This document shows, one piece after another, positions 17,544-26,762 of a stretch of DNA of 64,000 nucleotides (positions are counted from its first letter, which is position 1; every line of letters starts with the position of its first letter). The stretch covers positions 1 to 64,000 of the forward strand of contig FNCM01000012.1 of the NCBI GenBank assembly GCA_900100835.1, given 5' to 3'. Source of the stretch: Selenomonas sp. WCT3. GTDB taxonomy: Bacteria > Bacillota > Negativicutes > Selenomonadales > Selenomonadaceae. Position numbers and translations under genes: made by a program. The notes below the pieces were generated by a model. It ran no database searches, was not told the DNA's origin, and was given only the letters and a program-made list of their open reading frames with translations.

Positions 17544-18866
17544 ATGAAGCTAAAAGAAAATGCCAAGGTATATATATTGGCTCCCAGAAACATTGTAACT
17601 GGCGGTCCTACGTTAGCACATCAATTATGTTCCTGTTTGCTGGCGCATAGGGTTAATGCCTATATGGTATATTATGATGGTGGCAGTGAAGACATGAGCG
17701 AAGATCCGGTAGCTGCTGAGTACAAGAAATACTTGTTGCCTTACGTGGAGGAGCTGGAGGATAATCCGGATAATGTGTTGGTGATTCCAGAGACTCGTCC
17801 CAAATTTTACAATGAAAAGCGGAAGCTGCACCAGATTATGTGGTGGATGAGTGTAGATAACTATATCATAAGGGTCTATAATTATGTATTGATTATGTTG
17901 CAAAGAAGTCTTTGTGCTGAAGCATCATTGCGAGCTGTATGGGGATTTCTCGATAAAAAGAACAATGAACAAGAGAATCTGGCACATTGGGTTCAATCCC
18001 AATATGCATATGATTTTTTGCTGAAAAATGGTGTGGATGCGAAAAGAATTGATTTTGTCAGCGATTATTTAGAGCCAGTCTATATTAATAGCATACACGA
18101 TGGGGGAAATACTGCTCGCGAGGATATTGTGCTATATAACCCCGAAAAAGGAGCAGATTTCACACAACTGCTTATGGAGCAGGCGCCGGAAATTCAGTGG
18201 GTTCCTATTCAGAATATGACGCCGGCAGAAGTGCGTGATTTGATGAAAAAGAGTAAAGTCTACATTGATTTTGGCAATCATCCTGGTAAAGACCGTATTC
18301 CCAGAGAGGCAGCCGCATGTGGCTGCTGTATTATTACTGGTAAAAAGGGCGCAGCTAGAAACGCAGTGGATGTCGCTATTCCTGCAAAGTATAAGTTTGC
18401 AGATACAGAGGAAAATATTCCTAATATTATAGCAGCCATTCGCAGCTTGCTAAAAGACTATCCAAAGTATATCGGTGACTATGAACCGTATAGAAATAAG
18501 ATACAGGCGGAACCAAAGGAATTTATAACAGCGGTCGAGAAGGCGTTTTGTCTTTCTGTAATACAGCCAACGTTGGGGGTCGCTTGGTGGGGGGATGTAC
18601 GTATTGGCAAAGAGATGAAAAATATCTTCCAGCCGGAACCATATCGCCATTATTACTTATGTGACAAAAATATGGTGGAGCAGGAAGTTTGGAGACGCGA
18701 AGATGATTTCGAGTATTTGAATGAGCAGGAAAGCATATTCTTATATCGGGAAAAGCGAATCAATAAATTTGTTGTGGACGCTAGTGACGCGCAGTCCTTA
18801 GAACGTCTGTATCAATACGAAGTGAAAACGGAAGACATATTGGTGGCAGATATAGAGTTTCAATAG
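17544..18866 (+). CDS. Putative GT-B-type glycosyltransferase
   Basis: This 440-residue cytoplasmic protein opens with YILAPRNIVTGGPTLAHQL, a GT-B-like glycine-rich loop for a 'take the acceptor and search' N-terminal domain. It later carries IPREAAACGCCIITGKKGAAR near residue 253, which resembles the donor-binding E-x(7)-E region of GT4-type enzymes. Sequence identity by eye is weak. The gene at 21158 has a related beginning and the same V-x-x-P-E feature after ~80 residues, so the two are likely distant paralogues. I cannot name the sugar. It sits just before fliB. Confidence 0.6.
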   Translation: MKLKENAKVYILAPRNIVTGGPTLAHQLCSCLLAHRVNAYMVYYDGGSEDMSEDPVAAEYKKYLLPYVEELEDNPDNVLVIPETRPKFYNEKRKLHQIMWWMSVDNYIIRVYNYVLIMLQRSLCAEASLRAVWGFLDKKNNEQENLAHWVQSQYAYDFLLKNGVDAKRIDFVSDYLEPVYINSIHDGGNTAREDIVLYNPEKGADFTQLLMEQAPEIQWVPIQNMTPAEVRDLMKKSKVYIDFGNHPGKDRIPREAAACGCCIITGKKGAARNAVDVAIPAKYKFADTEENIPNIIAAIRSLLKDYPKYIGDYEPYRNKIQAEPKEFITAVEKAFCLSVIQPTLGVAWWGDVRIGKEMKNIFQPEPYRHYYLCDKNMVEQEVWRREDDFEYLNEQESIFLYREKRINKFVVDASDAQSLERLYQYEVKTEDILVADIEFQ

Positions 18867-18884
18867 TGTATAGAGGGAAAATAC

Positions 18885-20042
18885 ATGTCAAAAGAAGCAA
18901 TTATATGTGTCCAATTGGATTATGTACGTGATTTTCATTGTGATGGCAAGTTTTGTGATGCACAGTGCTGTCAGAAATGGCGGATAGAAATAGATAGAGA
19001 TACATATAAAAAGTATAAGAAAATAAAAGATCCCAAATGGCGCAAACGTATCTGTGAGAATATTCATAGGAGTAAAAAAACGGGTAGATGGGAAATCGCT
19101 CTAGATGAGGCGGAAAAGTGTCCGTTCTTAGGGGATGATTTATTATGTGTCATTCAGAGAAATTTGGGCGAAGAATATCTTTCGCAAGTTTGTGCGTCAT
19201 ATCCGCGTCAGACCTACCGTTTTCGAAAATTCATGGAGCGGTCATTGACGATGAGCTGTCCGCTAGCGTTGAAATTGGCGATGCGTAATGATAGACCATT
19301 AGGGTTAGAGCAGATACTGCTTGCTCCAGGGAACATGCATATTATAGATCGTTGTGGTAGTGACGCTATGAATCGTTACATCGTTGATTTGCAACTTTTG
19401 ACGATACCTATACTACAGCAGCGAGTCATTACGATAGGACAACGCTTGCAATTATTGGGTTTGGTTATTGAGATCGTGGAATCATACGTGAAAAAAGGCC
19501 AGGATATTCCTGTGGCAGATATTGAAGCGGCAATAGCTGCTTGCGATTATGAAGGGTTGAAATCGGTCAATGACCTAGGGCAAGTTCTAAGTCTCTTTAA
19601 TCGACTGGTGGAAGAAGGATTGGAAAAAATCAGCCTTGATGGGCATAATTACGTGGCGGATGTAATCGATGCCTTAGATCTGCAAGATGGGGAATTGCGT
19701 GTTTCTCAGTTGTTGGATAAATATTTGGAACAAGAGCGATTCTATCAGGAATACGTGGAAAAACCATATGCCCAAATGATTGAGAATTTTGTGGTGAATA
19801 CCTGGTTCGCTGGGTGTTATCCTATGAAGATTGAAGAGGATATTGGTAATAATTATAGGATGTTTTCGCTGTTTATGCAGTTGACAAAACTGTATTTGTT
19901 AGCAATAGCTGTGAAAAAAAAAGAAAGTCTAAAGCAAATGGATATACTGGCGCTGCTTGAGCGGATGGCTGTCCTGTTTGAACACAGCAGAAGGTACATC
20001 GAGATTGGCTGGGAATTTGTGAACTCAAAGGTGGAAGGATAA
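18885..20042 (+). CDS. fliB: Flagellin lysine-N-methylase FliB
   Basis: This 385-residue protein has the FliB signature: an N-terminal cysteine cluster (Cys19, Cys24, Cys28, Cys29 in FHCDGKFCDAQCCQKWRIEID), then CPFLGDDLLCVI, VCASYPRQTYRF and LTMSCPLAL, seven or more conserved cysteines that probably hold a metal centre. FliB methylates lysine side chains on flagellin in Salmonella. This gene is the most direct evidence that the surrounding cluster acts on flagellin. It starts 18 bases after the preceding gene with GAGGG upstream. A run of nine A at 19914-19922 lies near its 3' end. Confidence 0.9.
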   Translation: MSKEAIICVQLDYVRDFHCDGKFCDAQCCQKWRIEIDRDTYKKYKKIKDPKWRKRICENIHRSKKTGRWEIALDEAEKCPFLGDDLLCVIQRNLGEEYLSQVCASYPRQTYRFRKFMERSLTMSCPLALKLAMRNDRPLGLEQILLAPGNMHIIDRCGSDAMNRYIVDLQLLTIPILQQRVITIGQRLQLLGLVIEIVESYVKKGQDIPVADIEAAIAACDYEGLKSVNDLGQVLSLFNRLVEEGLEKISLDGHNYVADVIDALDLQDGELRVSQLLDKYLEQERFYQEYVEKPYAQMIENFVVNTWFAGCYPMKIEEDIGNNYRMFSLFMQLTKLYLLAIAVKKKESLKQMDILALLERMAVLFEHSRRYIEIGWEFVNSKVEG

Positions 20043-20046
20043 GGAT

Positions 20047-21144
20047 ATGAAAATATGGATTCACAAGAATGATGATTTTTTACGTAAATATTTGCAGCCA
20101 GATACGGATGTCCGATACATCGAAGAAGAACAGATACGCGGTGCCGGCGTCATCCTGATAAGAAGTGATGATGATCTGTCGCAGATGCCGCAAGCGGGAA
20201 TAATCGTATATTATGATAAGGATTTAGATTCGATTAGACAGTTAGCGCAAAAAAAACTATCGAATAACTATGATTATTATGCGTTAAATTATCAATTAAA
20301 TAGGGAACAGGATTTTGATACAGTGGTTGTTGGTTCATCCTATGCTTTGTTTGATCTTGATATGGAACTTTTACCAAGTTGGAGAAATTTAGCCTTAGGC
20401 TCACAGGATATTTACTACTCATATCATTTGGCACGAAAAATGTATGAGCAGTGTCCATATAAGCGCTTGGTGTGGGGGGCACATTACTATACGATTTATA
20501 GTGACTTATCGCGGACAAAAAATGTGAAGGAGTTAGCAAATATAACGCAGATATATAGCAGGATTTTTCCTCATGGACTAGGCTTGCATAATGCCTTGCT
20601 TATACCTAATGTTCTAGAAGAAAAAGTAGTCAGCGGTATATACGATATAGATAAATCGGTGCAATTATTTATAAGTGATTATTTTAAGCGTAACGGAAAT
20701 AATTATTGGAATGCGCAAAGGACCAGATTTTCTTGTAGGTGCAGACTGTGGCAGGGAGATGATGTTACTTGGGAGGAGGCCTGTGCAGAAGAAAAAGTGA
20801 AAGCGGCAAAATATCGAGCCGAAATGCACAACAAAAGTATCCGCTATACGCAAAGTCTAGAAGAAAATATGAGTATCCTTAGCGAAATGGGGAAATGGTG
20901 TTTGGATAATGGCATAGAATTTTATATATTGAATTTTCCTGTTTCTAAATTATATCATGAAGTAGAAAATAGAGCTTTTAAGGAAATCTATTACGATGTA
21001 ATGAAGGTATTGGAGTTTCCAGCCGTATTACTTGATTTTGAAGATTTGGAGTTTGGCGATGAATGCTTTAATGATCCGGATCATTTAAATGATAGAGGTG
21101 CGAGGAAATTAACAGAAATATTAGTGAATGAGATATACAAATAG
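20047..21144 (+). CDS. SGNH/DltD-like hydrolase fold protein
   Basis: This 365-residue protein has a possible SGNH block I (VVVGSSYALFDLD, near residue 96, giving the Ser nucleophile) and block V near the C-terminus (NDPDHLNDRGARKLTEIL, giving Asp and His). The spacing fits DltD-like or GDSL-like acyl-transfer or ester-hydrolysis enzymes. The first 90 residues are extra and unassigned. No signal peptide or membrane anchor is visible, which is unusual for DltD relatives and fits action on a cytoplasmic glycan or flagellin. It may add or remove O-acyl groups; that is inference. Family assignment is moderate. Confidence 0.55.
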   Translation: MKIWIHKNDDFLRKYLQPDTDVRYIEEEQIRGAGVILIRSDDDLSQMPQAGIIVYYDKDLDSIRQLAQKKLSNNYDYYALNYQLNREQDFDTVVVGSSYALFDLDMELLPSWRNLALGSQDIYYSYHLARKMYEQCPYKRLVWGAHYYTIYSDLSRTKNVKELANITQIYSRIFPHGLGLHNALLIPNVLEEKVVSGIYDIDKSVQLFISDYFKRNGNNYWNAQRTRFSCRCRLWQGDDVTWEEACAEEKVKAAKYRAEMHNKSIRYTQSLEENMSILSEMGKWCLDNGIEFYILNFPVSKLYHEVENRAFKEIYYDVMKVLEFPAVLLDFEDLEFGDECFNDPDHLNDRGARKLTEILVNEIYK

Positions 21145-21157
21145 AGGAGTTACCAAA

Positions 21158-22111
21158 ATGAAAGAAAAGATGTGCAGACCACGTTTTTTGATAGCATCTC
21201 TCCCACAATTATGGGGAGGAACCATTGTATTGCACCTTTTATGCCGCATGTTGGCTGATTTAGGCTATGATGCTAAGATCTTTCTGCTGCATACGGATGA
21301 AAGGATTCCGCGAACCCGGCAGGAACTCCTGCGAAAATATCTGCCGTTTATAAATGGCAGGGGCAAACCGGACTTTGCCAGTCAGGAAGGGCCCGTCAAG
21401 GGATGTGTAATGACTGATTGGCCTTATGTGGATGATGATACTATCGTGGTATATCCTGAAGTTGTTTTTGGTAATCCACTAGGTGCTAAACATGTGGTCA
21501 GATGGTTCCTTAACAAGAATCGGTTTACAGAAGAATATGAAGAGGGACAGCCGTATGGCGAAGATGATATGTTTATTTGCTATCGGGATGTGTTTAATGA
21601 TTACCAGCTAAATCCAACCTGTCGCCAGGTTACGTTGCGTCATTTTAATTATGATTTATATAAAAGATGGAATTATGGTTATCGGGAGGGCAGTTGCTTT
21701 ATTATACGAAAAGGGTGGAATCGTCCAGATTTACCGCCTACTGTACCGGGAGAAGTATTAGATTACTTACCCGAAGAGAAAAAAGTAGAGGTCATGAATA
21801 AGTGCCGCTATTGCTACTCCTTTGATACACAGACCTTTTACTCCAATATAGCAGCTATCTGTGGTTGCGTATCGATAGTCATTCCAGAACCAGGAAAGAC
21901 ACGAGCGGACTATTTGAGTTCAGGTGAAAAAGGCTGGGGGGTGGCCTTTGGTATTGAGCCGGAGGAAGTAGAGTTTGCGCGTAATACGACCCCCAATTTG
22001 GTGGAGGAAATAGAAGCCTACAAGAAGGAAAATGCTGCAAACGTGCAGAAGTTCCTTGTATATTGCAGGGACTACTTTAAAGATCGAATGGAAGCTAATA
22101 TTTGTTGGTAA
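21158..22111 (+). CDS. Putative GT-B/GT4-like glycosyltransferase
   Basis: This 317-residue protein begins with FLIASLPQLWGGTIVLHLLC and has DDTIVVYPEVVFGNPLGAK followed by VVRWFLNK, a stretch I associate with short GT4-like transferases found in polysaccharide clusters. The start is ATG 21158 with AGAGGAG seven to eight bases upstream; an in-frame ATG at 21128 lies in the preceding gene. It is the last gene before a 157-base gap (22112-22268), in which I see no clear promoter or terminator. Composition is similar to its upstream neighbours. Donor and acceptor unknown. Confidence 0.62.
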   Translation: MKEKMCRPRFLIASLPQLWGGTIVLHLLCRMLADLGYDAKIFLLHTDERIPRTRQELLRKYLPFINGRGKPDFASQEGPVKGCVMTDWPYVDDDTIVVYPEVVFGNPLGAKHVVRWFLNKNRFTEEYEEGQPYGEDDMFICYRDVFNDYQLNPTCRQVTLRHFNYDLYKRWNYGYREGSCFIIRKGWNRPDLPPTVPGEVLDYLPEEKKVEVMNKCRYCYSFDTQTFYSNIAAICGCVSIVIPEPGKTRADYLSSGEKGWGVAFGIEPEEVEFARNTTPNLVEEIEAYKKENAANVQKFLVYCRDYFKDRMEANICW

Positions 22112-22268
22112 CATAGTTAATGGATAAGTATGTGAAAGGGTGACTAGGAAGGAATTTGTGGTATATGCGTCAAATTAATTAATGAAAGGTTTTCAAAGTT
22201 GCACATATGGTGAATTTTTAAGTGTGTAGGCGAGTGAATCTTGATGATTGGTTTTAGGGGATGAAGCG

Positions 22269-22904
22269 ATGAAACACTTAGTTATTATCGGAGTGGGTGG
22301 CTATGCCCGGGAGGTTTTCTGGCATGCGCAGGGCTCGATAGGATATGGTGAGAAATGGGATATCAAAGGTTTTTTGGATGGGGATATTAAGCTTACTGAG
22401 GAAGAGTATAAGAAACTGCCTTTGCCTTTGCTGGGGGAGGTAGGTTCTTATCAGGTGGAAAAAGATGATTTGTTTATATGTGCCATAGCTTCACCTGCTG
22501 GGAGGAAAAAACTAGTGGAAACCATGCTTGCTTCTGGAGCTGATTTTATAAATCTTATACATAAGACAGCCATAATACATGGTACAGCGAAAATTGGCAT
22601 AGGCAATATTATCGGGCATTTCACGACTATACATGATAATTCTGTGGTGGGGAATTTTGTTATTCTCAATGGCAGAGATGGCGTAGGGCATGATGCACAG
22701 GTCGGAGATTTCTCCAGTATTATGGGGGTAGTCAGCATCAATGGTTATGCTACTGTAGGAAAAGGAACCTTTTGGGGAACTAATTCTGTCGCAATGCCTT
22801 ATAGCACGATTGAGGATGATGCCTATGTAGGTGTGGCCAGTGTAGTTTTTAAACGCGTTGGCAAGGGACAAAAGGTTTTTGGTAATCCTGCCATGCCGAT
22901 ATAA
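22269..22904 (+). CDS. PglD/NeuD-like hexapeptide acyltransferase
   Basis: The 211-residue protein combines an N-terminal Rossmann-like nucleotide-sugar-binding region (LVIIGVGGYAREVFWHA) with a left-handed beta-helix of hexapeptide repeats from about residue 90 (repeats such as AKIGIG, NIIGHF, AQVGDF, ATVGKG) and a C-terminal GNPAMPI. This is the layout of PglD/NeuD, which N- or O-acetylate amino sugars. The catalytic His is probably within IGHFTTIHDN. Because KAS III and ACP genes follow directly, the acyl donor may be an acyl-ACP rather than acetyl-CoA. ATG 22269 is chosen over TTG 22248 because AGGGG lies eight bases upstream. Confidence 0.82.
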   Translation: MKHLVIIGVGGYAREVFWHAQGSIGYGEKWDIKGFLDGDIKLTEEEYKKLPLPLLGEVGSYQVEKDDLFICAIASPAGRKKLVETMLASGADFINLIHKTAIIHGTAKIGIGNIIGHFTTIHDNSVVGNFVILNGRDGVGHDAQVGDFSSIMGVVSINGYATVGKGTFWGTNSVAMPYSTIEDDAYVGVASVVFKRVGKGQKVFGNPAMPI

Positions 22905-22927
22905 CGAGATATGGGGATGGTAGCAAT

Positions 22928-23617
22928 ATGAATAGTTTTTCTAGATTTGTTTTAAGGTATTCTGAGTCGAATATGTATTTGCTGGTTGAGAATCATGAGG
23001 CCTTAATTATAGATCCCCATAAGTCAATGGAGGCACTGGCTGTACTGAGGGAAAAAGGGGTAAAGCATATTCATATTTTGCTTACACATGAACATTTTGA
23101 TCATGTTACAGGAGTAAATTGGCTGAAAGAACAATTCAATACAACCGTGATATGCCAGAAGAAATGTGCAGAGAGCATAGCAGTAGCAAAGAATAATCGT
23201 CCATTTGTCTTTTTTCCGATGGTGGAGGATAAAACAGAACAAGAGAAGAGAGAAATCATATCATTCTTTGATGCTTTGCCAGCTGATGCAATCAAAGCTG
23301 ATATTACTTTTGCTGAGGAGTATGATTTTACATGGCAAGGCCATGAAATAAAACTTGTGTCCTGTCCGGGACATTCTCCTGGAAGTACGCTTATAAATTT
23401 TGACAACATCCATGTCTTTACCGGGGATTATGTGATTCCTAATACGCCGGTTATACTTCGGTTTCCCGGTGGAGATAAAGAGATATACAGGAAGAAAACA
23501 TTGCCTGTTCTGCTGGGCATGAGTGATGATTTAATGATGATGCCGGGGCATGGCGAGCCTTGTCTGCGTGGCTCACTCACCTACGAATGTGGCTGTTTTA
23601 TGAAGTATGAGAATTGA
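22928..23617 (+). CDS. Metallo-beta-lactamase-fold hydrolase
   Basis: This 229-residue protein has the MBL zinc ligands His54, His56, Asp58 and His59 in LLTHEHFDHVTG, a second His in CPGHSPGSTLI, Asp in FTGDYV, and His in MMPGHGEP. MBL enzymes of this size commonly hydrolyse thioesters, so with ACP and KAS III genes downstream it might release or edit acyl-ACP or acyl-CoA intermediates. That role is inference; glyoxalase-II-like or other hydrolase activity is equally possible. No signal peptide. Confidence 0.82.
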   Translation: MNSFSRFVLRYSESNMYLLVENHEALIIDPHKSMEALAVLREKGVKHIHILLTHEHFDHVTGVNWLKEQFNTTVICQKKCAESIAVAKNNRPFVFFPMVEDKTEQEKREIISFFDALPADAIKADITFAEEYDFTWQGHEIKLVSCPGHSPGSTLINFDNIHVFTGDYVIPNTPVILRFPGGDKEIYRKKTLPVLLGMSDDLMMMPGHGEPCLRGSLTYECGCFMKYEN

Positions 23618-23638
23618 CATTTGAAAGGAGCAATCATC

Positions 23639-23863
23639 ATGGAGGAAAAGGAATTTTTGGAAAAAATGACTGAAATCATGGATACGGAGGTAGAACTGTC
23701 TATGGATTCGGTGCTGAAGGATATTGAAGAATGGGATTCTCTCAGTTATGTGGCTTTCTTGGCTTTTGGTGCTACCGTTGCTAAGGAGAAAATTTGGCCT
23801 GCGGACGTGAAGGCTGCTAAAACGTTGAGGGATTTGTATAGTCTGCTGATGGGGGATAAGTGA
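23639..23863 (+). CDS. Acyl carrier protein (ACP 1)
   Basis: A 74-residue acidic protein with the carrier-protein motif EEWDSLSYVAF; Ser34 would take the phosphopantetheine arm. Length and predicted four-helix pattern fit ACP. The start is ATG 23639 with AAAGGAG eight bases upstream, preferred over TTG 23621. The stop codon overlaps the start of the KAS III gene (TGATG), so the two are translationally coupled and likely act together. The sequence differs from a typical fatty-acid AcpP, which usually carries GADSLD; this suggests a dedicated carrier. Confidence 0.85.
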   Translation: MEEKEFLEKMTEIMDTEVELSMDSVLKDIEEWDSLSYVAFLAFGATVAKEKIWPADVKAAKTLRDLYSLLMGDK

Positions 23864-24897
23864 TGCTGGGGCAAATATCCGGCTTTTGTCTGGAAGCCGT
23901 CACTGCGACAGTCAGCAGTAAGCGCGTTTCCATCGAGGAAAGATGCAAGGACTTGCTGCCTGCAAAAAAAGCAGCACGACTAGCCAAGGGAACGGGGGTT
24001 CACCGCCTTAGCATAGCAGAGCCGGATGTGTGTACATCAGATTTATGCTATCAGGCAGCGGAGAAACTTTTTTCTGCTGGATGGAAAAGAGAGGACATAG
24101 GTGCGCTTATCTTTATTACTCAGACGGCAGACTACTTAACTCCGGCTACCAGCTATTATCTACAGGAGCGCTTGCATTTGCCTAAGGACATAATTGCCTA
24201 TGATGTAAATCTGGGATGCTCTGGATTTGTTTATGGTATTTTTCAGGCAGCATCTATGCTGGATTTTATTGGTGGCAGGAAGGTCCTTTTGCTGGTAGGG
24301 GATACTTCCAGTAGGAATGCTTTTCCTCAGGATACAGGGTTATTTTCCATAGCCGGGGATGCCGGCGCAGCGGCCATCTTAGGTCAAAGCCAGGAAGCCA
24401 AAGCATTTTTTCATATCGAGAGTTATGGCGAAAGAGCAGATATGCTTTTGGTGCAAAGGGGAGGGTATCGTGCCCTAAGAATTACCGAGGGTGAAAAACT
24501 TGCCAATATTCAGGAGAACTATTGTAATATGGATGGTTTAGGTGTAATGGATTTTTCTCTTGATGATGTGCCCAGGAATATTGAAAGGCTTTTAGAGTAT
24601 GCTTCTGTTGGAATTGAGGCTTTAGATATTGCCCTGGTGCATCAGGCTAATAGCATGATTGTGGCTTCTTTGGCAGACAAAATGGGGATTGACAGGGAGA
24701 AAATGCCTTTTCGATCTGAGAATATAGGAAACACCAGCTCGGCATCCATACCTGTCCTTATGTCGGAGATGCAGCGTAGAAGTGAGTTCGGTACTTATCA
24801 ACGATCCTTGCTGTCGGGCTTTGGTGTAGGGATGTCTATTGCTTCTGTCCTGATGGATCTAAGCACCACAAAAGTGATGGAGACGGATGAAGTATGA
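23863..24897 (+). CDS. 3-oxoacyl-ACP synthase III (KAS III, FabH-like), copy 1
   Basis: This 344-residue thiolase-fold enzyme keeps the whole KAS III triad: Cys119 in NLGCSGFVYGIF, His260 in LVHQANSMIV and Asn290 in ENIGNTSSAS. It would join an acyl starter to malonyl-ACP, giving a 3-oxoacyl chain. ATG 23863 overlaps the ACP stop. The following SDR could reduce the product to the 3-hydroxy form. KAS III plus reductase genes occur in flagellin glycosylation islands of pseudomonads, where a 3-hydroxybutanoyl group decorates viosamine, so a dedicated N-acyl group is a reasonable guess. Confidence 0.9.
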   Translation: MLGQISGFCLEAVTATVSSKRVSIEERCKDLLPAKKAARLAKGTGVHRLSIAEPDVCTSDLCYQAAEKLFSAGWKREDIGALIFITQTADYLTPATSYYLQERLHLPKDIIAYDVNLGCSGFVYGIFQAASMLDFIGGRKVLLLVGDTSSRNAFPQDTGLFSIAGDAGAAAILGQSQEAKAFFHIESYGERADMLLVQRGGYRALRITEGEKLANIQENYCNMDGLGVMDFSLDDVPRNIERLLEYASVGIEALDIALVHQANSMIVASLADKMGIDREKMPFRSENIGNTSSASIPVLMSEMQRRSEFGTYQRSLLSGFGVGMSIASVLMDLSTTKVMETDEV

Positions 24898-25661
24898 AGG
24901 ATGTAACATTTGATTTTTCTGGTAAGAATTTTGTAGTGGTAGGAGCATCCTCTGGCATGGGACGACAGGTGGCACTGGAACTTGTTGAGTCTGGAGCAAG
25001 GGTATTGGCGGTTGCAAGAAATAAAAAAAGACTTGAGGAGTTAAAGAAAGAAAGATCGGACAAAATTGATATAGCATCGGTTGATGTAACAAATGCTACT
25101 GGTGAGACTTGGTCTGATGTTTTGGGTGCTTGTACTATTCAGAATGGTAAATTTGATGGAATGGTATACACTGCTGGAGTTACAGGTACTACTTCTCTGA
25201 AGTATTACGATGAAAAAACAGCAAGAGCAATCATGGAAACAGGATTTTGGGGAGCGATGAATCTTATGAAGATTATCTCCAAAAAGAAATTTATCAATCC
25301 AGGTTCATCGTTTGTACTTTTTTCCTCTACCGCAGGTCATACAGGAGAAAAGGGACTTTCTGTATACTCAGCCACAAAAGCGGCTCTTATGGTAGCGGTG
25401 CGTTCGATGACTCATGATTTGTCTCGTGAAAAGCATCGTGTAAATACAATAAGCCCGGGCTATGTAAAAACACACATGACACAGTCTTCTGTTGAAGAAA
25501 TGGGTGAACCAGGTGGGGTAAAAGAGCGTCATCTTCTGGGAATAGGAGAACCCGGTGATGTCAGTGGCATGGTACTTTTTCTTTTGAGCGACAGAGCAAG
25601 GTGGATTACCGGTGAAGATTTTGTGGTAGATGGTGGTCAACTGCGTGGAGCTTGGCGCTGA
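24894..25661 (+). CDS. Short-chain dehydrogenase/reductase (FabG-like)
   Basis: This 255-residue SDR has the cofactor motif G-x3-G-x-G at residues 17-23 (VVGASSGMG), a catalytic Ser in FSSTAG, and Y158-x3-K162 in YSATK. Its C-terminal SPGYVKTHMT and ITGEDFVVDGGQ are typical of FabG-type reductases. An Ala-Arg pair after the second strand (AVARNKK) suggests NADPH use. It lies between two KAS III genes with ATGA overlap to the first, so it probably reduces a 3-oxoacyl-ACP. Confidence 0.9.
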   Translation: MKDVTFDFSGKNFVVVGASSGMGRQVALELVESGARVLAVARNKKRLEELKKERSDKIDIASVDVTNATGETWSDVLGACTIQNGKFDGMVYTAGVTGTTSLKYYDEKTARAIMETGFWGAMNLMKIISKKKFINPGSSFVLFSSTAGHTGEKGLSVYSATKAALMVAVRSMTHDLSREKHRVNTISPGYVKTHMTQSSVEEMGEPGGVKERHLLGIGEPGDVSGMVLFLLSDRARWITGEDFVVDGGQLRGAWR

Positions 25662-25683
25662 AAAAATAAAAAGGTGATAAACG

Positions 25684-26724
25684 ATGAATAAAGATATAGT
25701 AGCGCAAATTGTAGGTGTAGCTGTCTCTGTTCCCAATAAGCAATTTGACTTGATGGATATGGATATTGATGAATACACATTGAAGAGAACCATGAAGCTG
25801 ACAGGTATACACAAAATAAGACAGGCACCACCAGATATGTCAGCTGCTGATTATTGCATAGATGCGGCAAAGGTGCTTTTCAGGGAACTTTCTGTAGAGG
25901 CCAGTAGCATTGATGGGATTGTAATGCTTACACCTCATCCTAATTATATTTATCCGGGGGATAGTGGGCTGATACAGACTGCTTTGGGTATTCCTACCAA
26001 ATGCATCGCCATGGATATAAATCATTCTTGTACCGGGGTGATTTATGGCATCTTTGTAGCTTCTTTGCTGGTGGAAAGCGGTCAGTGCCAGAAGGTATTG
26101 GTTTGTTGCGGTGATACAGCTACCAAGCATATGAATCCCAGGGACAGGGCCTTGAAAATGGTGGCGGGAGATGGAGGCTCGGCACTGCTGGTTACAGGTG
26201 GTGGCAAACTTCCCATGAAATATTCTTTTGTCCATGACGGCAGTGGTCTCAAGTACCTTTACACTCCTGCCGGCGGAGAGCGAATGCCCATAAAGCCGGG
26301 GGTGACGGATATAGAATCGACTGATGCCGAGGGAAATGTTCGCAGCTTACAAGATGAATATATGAATGGGCTTGAAGTTATGCGTTTTGTATTGGATGAG
26401 ATTCCACAGCAATTAGAGGAAGCTTTGCAAAAAAGAGCTTGGAGTAAGGAGGACGTTGATACATATGTTTTTCATCAAGCAAATGAGTTTATGATAAAAA
26501 GTCTTGTAAGGTCTATGCAGCTAGATATAAAAAAAGTGATCATAAATGTGGATGGTTATGGCAATATAGGTGGCGCATCAGTGCTTTTAGCTATGTGTTT
26601 GGAGCGGAAAAATCGTAATTCGTGGGGGAAGACAGTTATAGGCAGCTTTGGGACTGGTATGTCTGGAGCTGTTATGACTGCAGATTTTAGCAATACGCAT
26701 TTTTGTAATGTGAGTGAATGTTGA
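25684..26724 (+). CDS. 3-oxoacyl-ACP synthase III (KAS III, FabH-like), copy 2
   Basis: This 346-residue second KAS III also has a full triad: Cys116 (NHSCTGVIYGIF), His264 (VFHQANEFMI) and Asn294 (GYGNIGGASV). It differs widely from copy 1 and probably has another substrate, for example a second elongation step or another starter. AAAGGTGATAAACG upstream gives a ribosome-binding site. The gene is the last before composition drops to markedly lower GC. Confidence 0.9.
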   Translation: MNKDIVAQIVGVAVSVPNKQFDLMDMDIDEYTLKRTMKLTGIHKIRQAPPDMSAADYCIDAAKVLFRELSVEASSIDGIVMLTPHPNYIYPGDSGLIQTALGIPTKCIAMDINHSCTGVIYGIFVASLLVESGQCQKVLVCCGDTATKHMNPRDRALKMVAGDGGSALLVTGGGKLPMKYSFVHDGSGLKYLYTPAGGERMPIKPGVTDIESTDAEGNVRSLQDEYMNGLEVMRFVLDEIPQQLEEALQKRAWSKEDVDTYVFHQANEFMIKSLVRSMQLDIKKVIINVDGYGNIGGASVLLAMCLERKNRNSWGKTVIGSFGTGMSGAVMTADFSNTHFCNVSEC

Positions 26725-26749
26725 TGTTGTTTGCTTGGGAATCACAGTA

Positions 26750-26756
26750 GGGGGGG
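26750..26756 (+). repeat. Run of seven G in the ribosome-binding site of the next gene
   Basis: GGGGGGG lies six bases before ATG 26763 and probably serves as its Shine-Dalgarno. Gain or loss of a base would change spacing and so translation of the dehydratase-like gene; poly-G tracts act this way in phase-variable loci. Confidence 0.55.
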
Positions 26757-26762
26757 CAGTTT

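Noticed and set aside
19914..19922. A9 run in fliB as a phase switch
   Set aside because: It lies near the 3' end in a Lys-rich stretch of an AT-rich gene, where such runs are expected by chance.
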